From: Alphaproteobacteria bacterium
GTDB lineage: Bacteria > Pseudomonadota > Alphaproteobacteria > Ferrovibrionales > Ferrovibrionaceae
DNA: 64,000 nt
Direction of reading: 5' to 3'
NCBI GenBank assembly: GCA_017307375.1
Contig: JAFKFH010000011.1
Location: 1-64,000 of the forward strand
Made by a program: the position numbers and the translations under genes. Positions 37,826 through 46,368 of the stretch are shown piece after piece. Position 1 is the stretch's first letter. Each line of letters opens with the position of its first letter. The notes beneath the pieces were generated by a model. That model saw only the letters and a program-made list of their open reading frames with translations. It searched no databases and was not told the origin of the DNA.

Positions 37826-38184
37826 CGCCGCACGCGGTACAGCAGGCTTGACTTTAACCATTTGTTCAGCATGCCGGCGCCGCGACCCGCGGATTTTGTT
37901 CACACCCCCGATCGCGACTCGGCAGAATCCGACGACAGTCCAATCACGACCCGGCTTGCTGCCCTCGAAATCTGTAATCGGAGTAATAAGCCCAGCAATA
38001 TCAATGACTTGCAAAATAGCCCAAAAATTGGGCAAAGTGGCGCGGACCTTAGGTTTTCCTAGGGTGAGCGCGGTTAGTCCCGACCGCCGCCCACAGAGTT
38101 ATCCACAGAAATCGTGGATATCGTGACAGCGCCGTGACGAATTGGCGCCGTTCCCGTCACAAACGCTGATCAGGACTGGCGGGA
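37826..38184. other. 359-bp intergenic region with an A+T-rich stretch
   Basis: No convincing gene; a 66-codon frame inside it lacks family features. About 37960-38040 is notably A+T-rich for this genome, with a short palindrome GCCCAA-AAA-TTGGGC at 38019-38033. A perfect DnaA-box sequence lies nearby at 38099. The region carries the uvrC promoter; I see no exact GTTC-N7-GTTC SOS box in it. Confidence 0.6.
38099..38107 (+). promoter_or_regulatory. DnaA-box-like site
   Basis: TTATCCACA is an exact match to the classical DnaA box. Fourteen bp centre to centre downstream, CGTGGATAT (38113-38121) is an imperfect box in the opposite direction. It lies about 60 bp from the A+T-rich stretch and 78 bp before the uvrC ATG. 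Confidence 0.5.
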
Positions 38185-40131
38185 ATGCTTGACCCAGCGG
38201 TTTTGAAGGCCATCATCCGCGCGGCTATGAACGATCCGACAGCAGTGGAAAACACCGCCGAGACCACCCCGCCCCCCCGTCCGATCGGGGCCGAGGTCGT
38301 GCGCGCGACCTTCCCGGGCCTGCCGCCGGGCCCCGGCGTCTATCGCATGATTGCCGAAGACGGCACCCTGCTCTACGTCGGCAAGGCCCGCTCGCTGCGC
38401 AAGCGGGTCTCGAACTACGCCAAGCCGACCGGGCTGGGCGCCCGGATCGAGCGCATGGTGTCGCAGATCGCGACGATCGAGATCACGACGACCCATACCG
38501 AGGCCGAGGCGCTGCTGCTGGAGGCCAACCTGATCAAGCGGCTGAAGCCGCGCTACAACGTCATCCTGCGGGACGACAAGTCGTTTCCCTATATCCTGAT
38601 CGCCGAGGACCACCCCTACCCGCGCATCACCAAGCATCGGGGCGCCAAGAACCGGCGCGGCGCCTATTTCGGCCCGTTCGCGTCGGCAGGGGCGGTCAAC
38701 TCGACCCTGTCGGCGCTGGCCCGCGTCTTTCCGCTGCGCAGTTGCAGCGATTCAGACTTCGCCAACCGCAGCCGGCCCTGCCTGCAGTACCAGATCAAGC
38801 GCTGCACCGCCCCTTGCGTCGGCCGGATCGACGAGACGTCCTATCGCGCGGTCGTCGACGAGGCACAGGGCTTCCTCGAAGGGCGCAGCCAGGATCTCGC
38901 GCGCCGGCTGCAGGCCCGGATGGAGACCGCCTCGGCTGCGCTGGATTTCGAGACCGCCGCGCTGTTTCGCGACCGGATCAAGGCGCTGGCCCATGTGACC
39001 GCGCATCAGGGCATCAATGTCGAAGGGCTGGGCGAGACCGACGTGTTCGCGCTGCATGCCGAAGGCGGCGAAGCCTGCGTCCAGGTGTTCTTCTATCGCG
39101 GCGGGCAGAATTTCGGCAATCGCGCCTACTATCCCGCCCATGCCCGCGACGTCGACCCGGCCGAGGTGCTGGCCGCGTTCGTCACCCAGTTCTACGACAG
39201 CCGACCGGCCCCGCCGCTGCTGCTGCTGAGCCACGCGATCGGCGAGGATGCGGGGCTGATCGCCGAGGCCCTGTCGATCCGCGCCGGCCGCAAGGTCGAA
39301 CTGGCGGTGCCGCAACGCGGCGCCAAGCGCGAGATCGTCGATCGCGCCGTGCTGAACGCCCGCGAGGCGCTGGCGCGGCGCATGTCCGAGAATGCGACCC
39401 AGCGCCGATTGCTGGAAGGCCTGGCGGAAATGCTCGGCCTCGATTCCACCCCGGAGCGGATCGAGGTCTACGACAACAGTCACACCATGGGCAGCCAGCA
39501 GATCGGCGGCATGATCGTGGCAGGCCCCGACGGTTTCATGAAGTCGGCCTATCGCCGCTTCAACATCAAGGGCGACATCGAGGCGGGCGACGACTACGCG
39601 ATGATGCGCGAAGTGCTGACCCGCCGCTTCACCCGCCTGTTGAAGGAAGCAGAGGACGGCGAGGAAGCCGACAAGGGCGACTGGCCCGACCTGCTGCTGA
39701 TCGACGGCGGGCGCGGGCAACTCAAGGTCGCCTGCGAGGTGCTGGCCGAACTCGGCATCGACGACGTGGCGGTCGCCGGCGTCTCCAAGGGGCCGGAGCG
39801 CAACGCGGGGCTCGAGGTCATCCACCTGCCGGGCAAGCCGGCGATCGAACCCGGCCGCAAGGACCCGGTGCTCTATTTCATCCAGCGCCTGCGCGACGAA
39901 GCCCATCGCTGGGCCATCGGCGGGCATCGTGCCCGCCGGGCCGCCGCCGCCAAGGGGTCGGCCTTCGACGAGATTCCGGGCATCGGCGCCGCCCGCAAGA
40001 AGGCGCTGCTGCTCAAGTTCGGCTCGGCCAAGGGGGTGGCCGAAGCGGGACTTGCCGACCTCGAGACCGTGGACGGCATCTCGACGACCGTCGCCCGCCG
40101 GATCTACGACCATTTCCACGGCGGCGGCTAA
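38185..40131 (+). CDS. uvrC: Excinuclease ABC subunit C
   Basis: 648 aa dual-incision nuclease of excision repair. It has the GIY-YIG domain (GPGVYRMIAEDGTLLYVGKA, near residue 50), the Cys-rich RPCLQYQIKRCTAPCVGRI, a UVR segment (ALDFETAALFRDRIKAL), the RNase-H-like endonuclease half with EVYDNSHTMG and LLIDGGRGQLKVA, and C-terminal helix-hairpin-helix motifs (IPGIGAARKKALL). It partners with UvrB, also in this window. Start at ATG 38185; ATG 38227 is an alternative. pgsA follows after 40 bp. Confidence 0.98.
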   Translation: MLDPAVLKAIIRAAMNDPTAVENTAETTPPPRPIGAEVVRATFPGLPPGPGVYRMIAEDGTLLYVGKARSLRKRVSNYAKPTGLGARIERMVSQIATIEITTTHTEAEALLLEANLIKRLKPRYNVILRDDKSFPYILIAEDHPYPRITKHRGAKNRRGAYFGPFASAGAVNSTLSALARVFPLRSCSDSDFANRSRPCLQYQIKRCTAPCVGRIDETSYRAVVDEAQGFLEGRSQDLARRLQARMETASAALDFETAALFRDRIKALAHVTAHQGINVEGLGETDVFALHAEGGEACVQVFFYRGGQNFGNRAYYPAHARDVDPAEVLAAFVTQFYDSRPAPPLLLLSHAIGEDAGLIAEALSIRAGRKVELAVPQRGAKREIVDRAVLNAREALARRMSENATQRRLLEGLAEMLGLDSTPERIEVYDNSHTMGSQQIGGMIVAGPDGFMKSAYRRFNIKGDIEAGDDYAMMREVLTRRFTRLLKEAEDGEEADKGDWPDLLLIDGGRGQLKVACEVLAELGIDDVAVAGVSKGPERNAGLEVIHLPGKPAIEPGRKDPVLYFIQRLRDEAHRWAIGGHRARRAAAAKGSAFDEIPGIGAARKKALLLKFGSAKGVAEAGLADLETVDGISTTVARRIYDHFHGGG

Positions 40132-40171
40132 GGATTAAAGTGCTGAAATCTCGTACCCGGCGTCCTGTGGC

Positions 40172-40747
40172 ATGCTCTATACCCTCCCCAATCTCCTGAC
40201 CCTCTCGCGCATCCTGGTCATCCCGATCCTGTGCGCCGCCTTCTGGCTGCCCTATCCGTGGAACGACGGCGTGGCGCTGGTGATGTTCTTCGCCGCCGGC
40301 GTCACAGACTGGGCCGACGGTCATCTCGCCCGCAAGCTCGGCCAGATGAGCGAACTGGGCCGGTTCCTCGACCCGGTCGCCGACAAGCTGCTGGTCGCCT
40401 CGGCGATCCTGATGCTGGTCGCCTTCGGCAGGATCGAAGGCTTCAGCGTGCTGGCCGCCGTCGTCATCATGTGCCGCGAGATCATGGTGGCCGGGCTGCG
40501 CGAATTCCTTGCCGAGATCCGGGTCAAGGTCCCGGTCTCCCGACTGGCCAAGTGGAAGACCACGGTGCAGTTGGTGGCGCTGGGCTTCCTGCTCGCCTCG
40601 GACATCGCGCCGCCGTGGACGCGCATCCCCGAAATCGGCATCGCGCTGCTGTGGATTGCCGCGCTGCTGACCCTATATACCGGCTATGACTACATGCAGT
40701 CGGGGCTGAAGCACATGACGGCGATCGACGAGCAGCGGAAGGGCTGA
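40172..40747 (+). CDS. pgsA: CDP-diacylglycerol--glycerol-3-phosphate 3-phosphatidyltransferase
   Basis: 191 aa integral membrane enzyme that makes phosphatidylglycerol phosphate. The CDP-alcohol phosphotransferase signature is complete near residue 46: DWADGHLARKLGQMSELG then RFLDPVADK (DGxxAR...G...D...D). The N-terminus LPNLLTLSRILVIPIL is typical. The uvrC-pgsA-moaD-moaE order with short gaps suggests one transcript, an arrangement common in alphaproteobacteria. Confidence 0.96.
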   Translation: MLYTLPNLLTLSRILVIPILCAAFWLPYPWNDGVALVMFFAAGVTDWADGHLARKLGQMSELGRFLDPVADKLLVASAILMLVAFGRIEGFSVLAAVVIMCREIMVAGLREFLAEIRVKVPVSRLAKWKTTVQLVALGFLLASDIAPPWTRIPEIGIALLWIAALLTLYTGYDYMQSGLKHMTAIDEQRKG

Positions 40748-40750
40748 GGC

Positions 40751-41002
40751 ATGCGCGTGCTCTATTTCGCCTGGCTGCGCGAACGGGTCGGACTGGCCGA
40801 GGAGGAGGTCGACCTGCCGCCGAGCGTGACCAGCGTGGGCGAGCTGATCGCCTGGTTGCGCGGTCGCGGCGACAACTATGCGGCCGCCTTCGCCCGGCCC
40901 GAGGTGGTGCGCGCCGCCGTCAATCAGGTGCATGCCAAGCACGACCGGCCGATTGCGCCAGGCGACGAGATCGCACTGTTCCCGCCGGTCACCGGCGGCT
41001 GA
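40751..41002 (+). CDS. moaD: Molybdopterin synthase sulfur-carrier subunit
   Basis: 83 aa ubiquitin-like protein ending in the required Gly-Gly (FPPVTGG), which is thiocarboxylated to donate sulfur. MRVLYFAWLRERVGL is the usual start. It begins 3 bp after the pgsA stop and precedes moaE by 5 bp. Confidence 0.96.
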   Translation: MRVLYFAWLRERVGLAEEEVDLPPSVTSVGELIAWLRGRGDNYAAAFARPEVVRAAVNQVHAKHDRPIAPGDEIALFPPVTGG

Positions 41003-41007
41003 TCGCC

Positions 41008-41463
41008 ATGACGGTGAGGGTCCAGGCGGAGGATTTCGATGTCGGCGCGGCCCTCGACGGCCTGACCGCCGGTCGCAGCGATATCGGCGGCGTCGCGAGT
41101 TTCGTCGGCCTGGTGCGCGACATGGCGCCGCCCGACCGGCTGATCGCGATGACGCTCGAACATTACCCGGGCATGACCGAGGCCGAGCTTTCGCGTCTCG
41201 AAGCCGAGGCCCGCGCCCGCTGGCCGCTCAGCGACTGCCTGATCATCCACCGTCATGGCCGCCTCACCCCCGGCGAGCGCATCGTGCTCGTCGCCACCGC
41301 GTCGGCCCACCGCACGGCTGCGCTGGAAGCCTGCGCCTTCCTGATCGACTGGCTGAAGACCCAGGCGCCGTTCTGGAAGCTCGAGGAGACCGAGGCGGCC
41401 GGGCGCCGCTGGGTCGACGCGAAGGCATCCGACGACGAGGCTGCCGCCCGCTGGCAGGGCTGA
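41008..41463 (+). CDS. moaE: Molybdopterin synthase catalytic subunit
   Basis: 151 aa. It shows GVASFVGLVRDM, TLEHYPGMTEAEL, IIHRHGRLTPGERIVLVATA, SAHRTAALEACAFLIDWLK and the active-site segment TQAPFWKLEETEAAGRRWVD. It converts precursor Z to molybdopterin together with MoaD, encoded just upstream. No molybdoenzyme is in the window. Confidence 0.97.
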   Translation: MTVRVQAEDFDVGAALDGLTAGRSDIGGVASFVGLVRDMAPPDRLIAMTLEHYPGMTEAELSRLEAEARARWPLSDCLIIHRHGRLTPGERIVLVATASAHRTAALEACAFLIDWLKTQAPFWKLEETEAAGRRWVDAKASDDEAAARWQG

Positions 41464-41554
41464 GCGGCGCCGGGGCGGACATTCTCTGTTGACGCGATCA
41501 CGGCTGCCGCCACACTACTTATGACGTGTTGGCAAAGACGCCGAGGCCTCGACC

Positions 41555-44179
41555 ATGGCGACGCGACTGAGGGCGCGGCATAGCTGGCAGTTGGCCCTGG
41601 TCGCCCTGATCGGGCTGGCCGTATCGGTCGCGATCTTCCGCAGCAGCCTCGCGGAACAGGAACGGCGTGCCCGTTTCGACCTGACCGCGCAGGCCGACTG
41701 GCAGGCCGCCGATCTCTCCAGCAAGCTGCGCGATACTGCCGATTTCGGCGCCGCGCTCGCAGCATTGTTTTCGACCGGACTGGAAGTCGACCAGCAGGCG
41801 TTCGAGCGTTTCGCCGCCCTTCGGGCCGAAGATGAAACCGTCCTGCCGCGGGGTATTGCCTGGTTGCCGCGCGTGCCGGACCAGGATCGGGACGCGTTCG
41901 AGATACGAGCCAGCTACGATATCCGGCCGGACTACCGGATCGTCGACCGGCCTGTGGCTGGCGAGCCGCCGGCGCCGCGCCGGCCGGTCTATTTTCCGAT
42001 CCTCTATGCCAGCGTGTTTTCGGGGGCCCGCGCCCAGCTGGGCTACGACGTGCTGCGCAGCCCGCATGGCGGACCGGCGATCCGCAAGGCGATCGATACC
42101 GGACAGACCGTCGTGGCCCGCCCCCAGCCGCAGGAGGGCATTGCCGCGGCCGGCCCCGTCTTCGTCGTCTACCGGCCGGTCTTTGCGGCCGGCGCCGTGC
42201 CGGCAACACCCCAGGCGCGCGAGGCCGAAGTCCTCGGGATCGTCGTGGCCCTGTTCCAGCTCGAACCGGCCCTGACAGCGGTGATCGCCGACGATCCGAA
42301 GATCGGGGCGGACATCTATGTGATGGCCGATGCGCCGGGCAGCGGCGCGGCAGGCGAACCGCTGGCCGTCCATCGCGCCGGCACCGGCCGGTTCTCGCCG
42401 GCGACAGGCGTTGTCGATCCCCGCCGGCTCGACGGGCTGATGCTGGAACGGGCCATGACGATCCGGGGGCAGGCCTGGCGCCTGATCTTTCACTTCGGCC
42501 CCGCGCGGCTGGCCGCGCTGCAGACGAACGAACCGTACTGGCGCGCCGGGCTGTGCCTTGCCCTGACCTCGGTCACTCTCGTCTTCGTTCGCCGGCTGCA
42601 GCGGCAGGAAGCCGGCGCGCTCGCCGCCACGGCGACCGCCCGGGCCGATGCGGCAATGGCCGAGCGTGCCCGGCGTGGCAGCGAGGCAAGGCTCGCAGCG
42701 CTGGTCGATGCCTCGCCGGCAGCGATGATGTCGTTCGACAGTACAGGGAAGGTCGCGACCTGGAACGGGGCCGCCGAGAGATTGACCGGCCATGCCGCCG
42801 CCGATGTCATCGGCCGGACACCGCCGTTCGGCGATCGAACGACCGGGGCCGATCTCGACGGCATCGTCGGCGCGGCGCTGGCCGGCAAGTCGGCAGTCGG
42901 GGTCGAAGTGACCGCGACGCATCGCGACGGCACCGCGCTGCATCTGCTGCTTTCGGCAGCGCCGGTGCGCGACGAAGATGGCACCGTCGACGGGGTGATG
43001 GCGGTGGCGCTCGACATCGGGCCGCTGCGAACGATCGAGCGTCAGCTGCGCCAGGCACAGAAGATGGAGGCGATCGGCCAACTGACGGGCGGGCTCGCGC
43101 ACGATTTCAACAACATATTGGGCGTGATCGTCGGCAATCTCGACCTGGTGCGGCTGACCTTGGGGAACCGGCCGGCCGAAATCGAACTGCTCGACAATGC
43201 CACCGCGGCGGCGATGCGCGGGGCCGGGCTGAATCGCGCCCTGCTGGCTTTTGCCCGGCGCCAGTCGTTGATGCCCGAAGCGATCGACGTGCGCCAGCTG
43301 CTGACCGGCATGTTCACGCTGATCGAACGGACGCTCGGCTCCAACATCATCGTCGAGATGAAACCGGCGGCACAGCTGTGGCCGGTCAAGGCCGACCCGG
43401 CGCAACTCGAGGCCGCCGTGCTCAACCTCTGCGTCAACGCCCGCGATGCGATGCCGGACGGCGGCATTCTGACCATCGAGGCGCATGACAAGATCATCGA
43501 CGCCACCTACGCCGAGCTCAATCCGGACGCCCTGCCCGGGGAGTATGTCGAGATCGCGGTCTCCGACACCGGGACCGGCATGGCACCGGACATCCTGGGC
43601 CATGTCTTCGAACCGTTCTTCACCACCAAGGAGATCGGGAAGGGTTCGGGCCTCGGCCTGTCGATGGTCTACGGCTTCGTCCGGCAATCGGGCGGCCACG
43701 CCAAGATCTATTCGGAACCGGGCCACGGCACCTCGGTCCACCTCTATCTGCCGCGCCATGCCGACGGTGCTGCGGTCGGCCCCACGGCCGCCGGCCCGCC
43801 GGTCGCACAGCCTGGCCACGAGACCATCCTGGTGGTCGAGGACAATGCCGACCTGCGCCGGGTGGCGGTCGCGCAGTTGCAATCGTTCGGCTACGTCGTC
43901 CATGAGGCAGCAAGCGCCGCCGAGGCGCTGACGATGATGGAGCGCCTGCCGACCATCGACCTCCTGTTCACCGACGTGATGATGCCCGGCGGCGACGGCC
44001 GGGCGCTGGCGCGCGAAGCGGTCCGGCGGCGCCCTCGGCTGAAGGTCCTGCTGACCACCGGCTTTGCCGCCGAGGCGGCTGCAGCCATCGCCGGCGACCA
44101 TGGCTTTGCCCTGATCAACAAGCCCTACCGCGCCGTCGAGCTCGCCGCCGAGCTGCGCCGGCTGCTCGGCGAGGAATGA
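41555..44179 (+). CDS. CHASE-domain hybrid sensor histidine kinase (CHASE-PAS-HisKA-HATPase-REC)
   Basis: 874 aa. TM1 (WQLALVALIGLAVSVAIF) and TM2 (AGLCLALTSVTLVFVRRL, near 340) flank a periplasmic CHASE domain with GIAWLPRVPDQDRDAFE, YFPILYASVFSGARAQLGYD and VFVVYRPVF. A PAS domain follows at about 392-500, then the H-box GLAHDFNNILGVIVGNL near 516, the N-box NLCVNARDAMPDGG, the G-box GKGSGLGLSMVYGF, and a receiver from about 760 with Asp in TDVMMPGGDG. It senses an extracytoplasmic ligand. The stop overlaps the EAL regulator gene (ATGA), which is its likely output. The cytoplasmic half resembles the kinase at 2034-4055. Confidence 0.92.
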   Translation: MATRLRARHSWQLALVALIGLAVSVAIFRSSLAEQERRARFDLTAQADWQAADLSSKLRDTADFGAALAALFSTGLEVDQQAFERFAALRAEDETVLPRGIAWLPRVPDQDRDAFEIRASYDIRPDYRIVDRPVAGEPPAPRRPVYFPILYASVFSGARAQLGYDVLRSPHGGPAIRKAIDTGQTVVARPQPQEGIAAAGPVFVVYRPVFAAGAVPATPQAREAEVLGIVVALFQLEPALTAVIADDPKIGADIYVMADAPGSGAAGEPLAVHRAGTGRFSPATGVVDPRRLDGLMLERAMTIRGQAWRLIFHFGPARLAALQTNEPYWRAGLCLALTSVTLVFVRRLQRQEAGALAATATARADAAMAERARRGSEARLAALVDASPAAMMSFDSTGKVATWNGAAERLTGHAAADVIGRTPPFGDRTTGADLDGIVGAALAGKSAVGVEVTATHRDGTALHLLLSAAPVRDEDGTVDGVMAVALDIGPLRTIERQLRQAQKMEAIGQLTGGLAHDFNNILGVIVGNLDLVRLTLGNRPAEIELLDNATAAAMRGAGLNRALLAFARRQSLMPEAIDVRQLLTGMFTLIERTLGSNIIVEMKPAAQLWPVKADPAQLEAAVLNLCVNARDAMPDGGILTIEAHDKIIDATYAELNPDALPGEYVEIAVSDTGTGMAPDILGHVFEPFFTTKEIGKGSGLGLSMVYGFVRQSGGHAKIYSEPGHGTSVHLYLPRHADGAAVGPTAAGPPVAQPGHETILVVEDNADLRRVAVAQLQSFGYVVHEAASAAEALTMMERLPTIDLLFTDVMMPGGDGRALAREAVRRRPRLKVLLTTGFAAEAAAAIAGDHGFALINKPYRAVELAAELRRLLGEE

Positions 44180-45330
44180 GGACCGGCATGAATCCCAATC
44201 GCCTGCTGATCATCGACGACGACGCCCAGATCGCCGAGATCTATGCCCGGGTCGGTCAGGAAGCCGGATTCGGCACCCGGATCGCGCCCAGTGCGGCAGA
44301 GTTTCGCCGGCAATTGCAGGAATGGCTGCCCTCGATCGTCCTGGTCGATCTGCGCATGCCCGGTACCGACGGCGTCGAATTGCTGCGGCTTTGCGCCCGC
44401 GAACGGCCACCGGCGAAGTTCATTATCGCCTCGGGCCTCGATCACCGTGTCGTCGACGCGGCCGGCCGCCTGGCCCGGTCGTTCGGGCTCGACGTCATCG
44501 GGGCGATGGTCAAGCCCGTGCGCATCGCCGACCTGCTGGCCCTGCTGCAAACCCATCTGGCCGGCGAGGCGACGACGGCGGGCGAGCTGGAGGCGGCGAT
44601 CGCCGCCCAGCACATCGTCGGCTACTGGCAACCCAAGCTGTCGGTCGGGACACGCGCCGTGGTCGGGGCCGAAGTGCTGGCGCGCTGGCGCCATCCGGCG
44701 CATGGCATGCTGATGCCCGACCATTTCATCCCGCTGGCCGAAAGCGGCGAATTGATCCAGCGCCTGACCTGGAGCATCGTCGAGCGCAGCCTGGCGCAAC
44801 ATGCCGAATGGGCGGCCGATGGCCTGGTCCTGCCGTTCGCCGTCAACCTGTCGGCCCGTTGCCTGACCGACCTGGACCTGCCCGACCGGCTCGTCGACAT
44901 GTGCAACCGCCATGGCGTGCCGCCGGAGCGGCTGACGCTCGAAATCACCGAGAGCGCGGCGATGCGCAATCAGATCGAAAGCGCCGACATCCTGACGCGG
45001 CTGCGGATCAAGGGCATCCATCTGTCGATCGACGATTTCGGGACCGGCTATTCGTCGCTGGCCCAGTTGCAGCGCCTGCCGTTTTCGGAGCTGAAGATCG
45101 ACAAGTCGTTCGTCATGCCGATGATGCAGTCGCACGACTGCGCAGTCATCGTCAGGACGGTTATCGGCATGGCCCAGAATCTCGGCTTGCGCGCGGTCGC
45201 CGAGGGGGTCGAGACCGAGGAATGCCTGGCCCTGCTGGCCGACTGGGGTTGCGACGAGATGCAGGGTTACCTGTTTTCACGGGCACTGGCACCGGAAGAC
45301 GTGCCCGCGTTCATGGCGGCGCGCGCCTGA
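44176..45330 (+). CDS. Response regulator with EAL c-di-GMP phosphodiesterase output
   Basis: 384 aa. Receiver 1-125 (LLIIDDDAQIAEIY, Asp in VLVDLRMPGTDG, Lys in AMVKPVRIADL). EAL domain from about 145: the signature reads EVLARWRHP (E kept, EVL instead of EAL), then FAVNLSARCL, LEITESAAM, SIDDFGTGYSSLAQLQRLPF, LKIDKSFV, AVAEGVETEE and EMQGYLFSRAL. All metal-binding and catalytic residues I can place are present, so it is probably an active phosphodiesterase (c-di-GMP to pGpG). It is coupled to the CHASE kinase. A second ATG four codons in is a possible start. Confidence 0.93.
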   Translation: MRTGMNPNRLLIIDDDAQIAEIYARVGQEAGFGTRIAPSAAEFRRQLQEWLPSIVLVDLRMPGTDGVELLRLCARERPPAKFIIASGLDHRVVDAAGRLARSFGLDVIGAMVKPVRIADLLALLQTHLAGEATTAGELEAAIAAQHIVGYWQPKLSVGTRAVVGAEVLARWRHPAHGMLMPDHFIPLAESGELIQRLTWSIVERSLAQHAEWAADGLVLPFAVNLSARCLTDLDLPDRLVDMCNRHGVPPERLTLEITESAAMRNQIESADILTRLRIKGIHLSIDDFGTGYSSLAQLQRLPFSELKIDKSFVMPMMQSHDCAVIVRTVIGMAQNLGLRAVAEGVETEECLALLADWGCDEMQGYLFSRALAPEDVPAFMAARA

Positions 45331-45334
45331 CCGC

Positions 45335-45368
45335 GGGGCGGGCGGCACCGCCTGGCACCGCCCGCCCC
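45335..45368. terminator. GC-rich hairpin between convergent genes
   Basis: GGGGCGGGCGG (45335-45345) pairs perfectly with CCGCCCGCCCC (45358-45368) around a 12-nt loop. There is no T run. Its position between the convergent EAL and dehalogenase genes suggests a transcription end for one or both. Confidence 0.55.
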
Positions 45369-45389
45369 TGGCGACCGGCCGCCCGGCGA

Positions 45390-46265
45390 TCAGAGCCGCT
45401 TGACGAAGCCGGCCAGCGCCTCGCCGATTTCATGCGGCGAGTCTTCCTGCACGTAGTGGATGCCCTTGACCGTCACCTCGGTCTGGTTGGGCCACGTACG
45501 GCAGAAATCGCGCGACCGGCCGGTGAGCAGCGCGCCTGGCTCCGCGTTGATGAACAGCTTCGGGATGCGGCTTTCGGCGAGGAACCGGCCGTATTCCTCG
45601 ACCAGCGCGACCATCTCGGGCGGCTCGCCCGCGATCGGCAGTTCGCGCGGGAAGATCAGGGTCGGCAGTCGCGAGCGCGGCTCGGCGAAGGGCGCGCGAT
45701 AGGTTTCCATCTCCTGCTGGCTCAACGACCGGATGACCGATTTCGGCAGGACGGTCTCGATGAAGAAATTCTGGTCGAGGATCATCGCCTCGCCCTTCTC
45801 CGAGCGCATCGCGCGAAACATCGCGTCCCGCCCATTGGGAAAGTCATCCCAGACGCGCGGGCAGACCAGCGCTTCCATGTAGGCTATCGCCCTGATCTGG
45901 GTGGGAAAGCGGCGCGCGCGATGAAAGCCGAGCACCGAACCCCAGTCATGCAGTACCAGGGTGACGTTGCGCAGGTTCAGCGCCTCGAACCAGGCGTCGA
46001 GGTAGCGGACATGGTCGACGAATCGATAGGCTTCGCCCGGCGACTTCGACGACCAGCCCATGCCGACCAGATCGGGGGCCAGGCATCGGCCATGGGGCAC
46101 GAGATGCGGGATGACGTTGCGCCAAAGATAGGACGACGTCGGATTGCCGTGCAGGAAGACGATGGGCTCGCCCTGGCCGACATCGACGTAGGAGATTTCG
46201 GCGTCAAGCACCGGCACGCGCTGGCGCGGATGGGGGTCGGCGGGCGATGGCAGCATCTGAGACAT
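45390..46265 (-). CDS. dhaA: Haloalkane dehalogenase (alpha/beta hydrolase, HLD-II type)
   Basis: 291 aa from ATG 46265 with AAGGA 9 nt upstream; a TTG 24 nt earlier is less likely. HLD-II hallmarks are present: halide-binding Asn in [14 protein letters not shown], nucleophile Asp in [18 protein letters not shown], acidic residue in IAYMEAL, and catalytic His in [14 protein letters not shown]. The enzyme hydrolyses carbon-halogen bonds of haloalkanes to alcohols, but native substrates of such homologues are often unknown. It is divergent from a MocR-type regulator. Confidence 0.88.
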   Translation of the reverse strand: MSQMLPSPADPHPRQRVPVLDAEISYVDVGQGEPIVFLHGNPTSSYLWRNVIPHLVPHGRCLAPDLVGMGWSSKSPGEAYRFVDHVRYLDAWFEALNLRNVTLVLHDWGSVLGFHRARRFPTQIRAIAYMEALVCPRVWDDFPNGRDAMFRAMRSEKGEAMILDQNFFIETVLPKSVIRSLSQQEMETYRAPFAEPRSRLPTLIFPRELPIAGEPPEMVALVEEYGRFLAESRIPKLFINAEPGALLTGRSRDFCRTWPNQTEVTVKGIHYVQEDSPHEIGEALAGFVKRL

Positions 46266-46368
46266 CGACTGAATTCCTTTTGAGATCAATGACTTGCGCG
46301 ACGGCGTCGCTGACTGGGAAGATGCCGTCGCATGTGGTATTTAAAAAGATCCGCTGCTGGGCAATTCC

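Noticed and set aside
37862-38062. 66-codon frame in the uvrC upstream region
   Set aside because: A+T-rich with no family features and no ribosome-binding site; more likely regulatory DNA.
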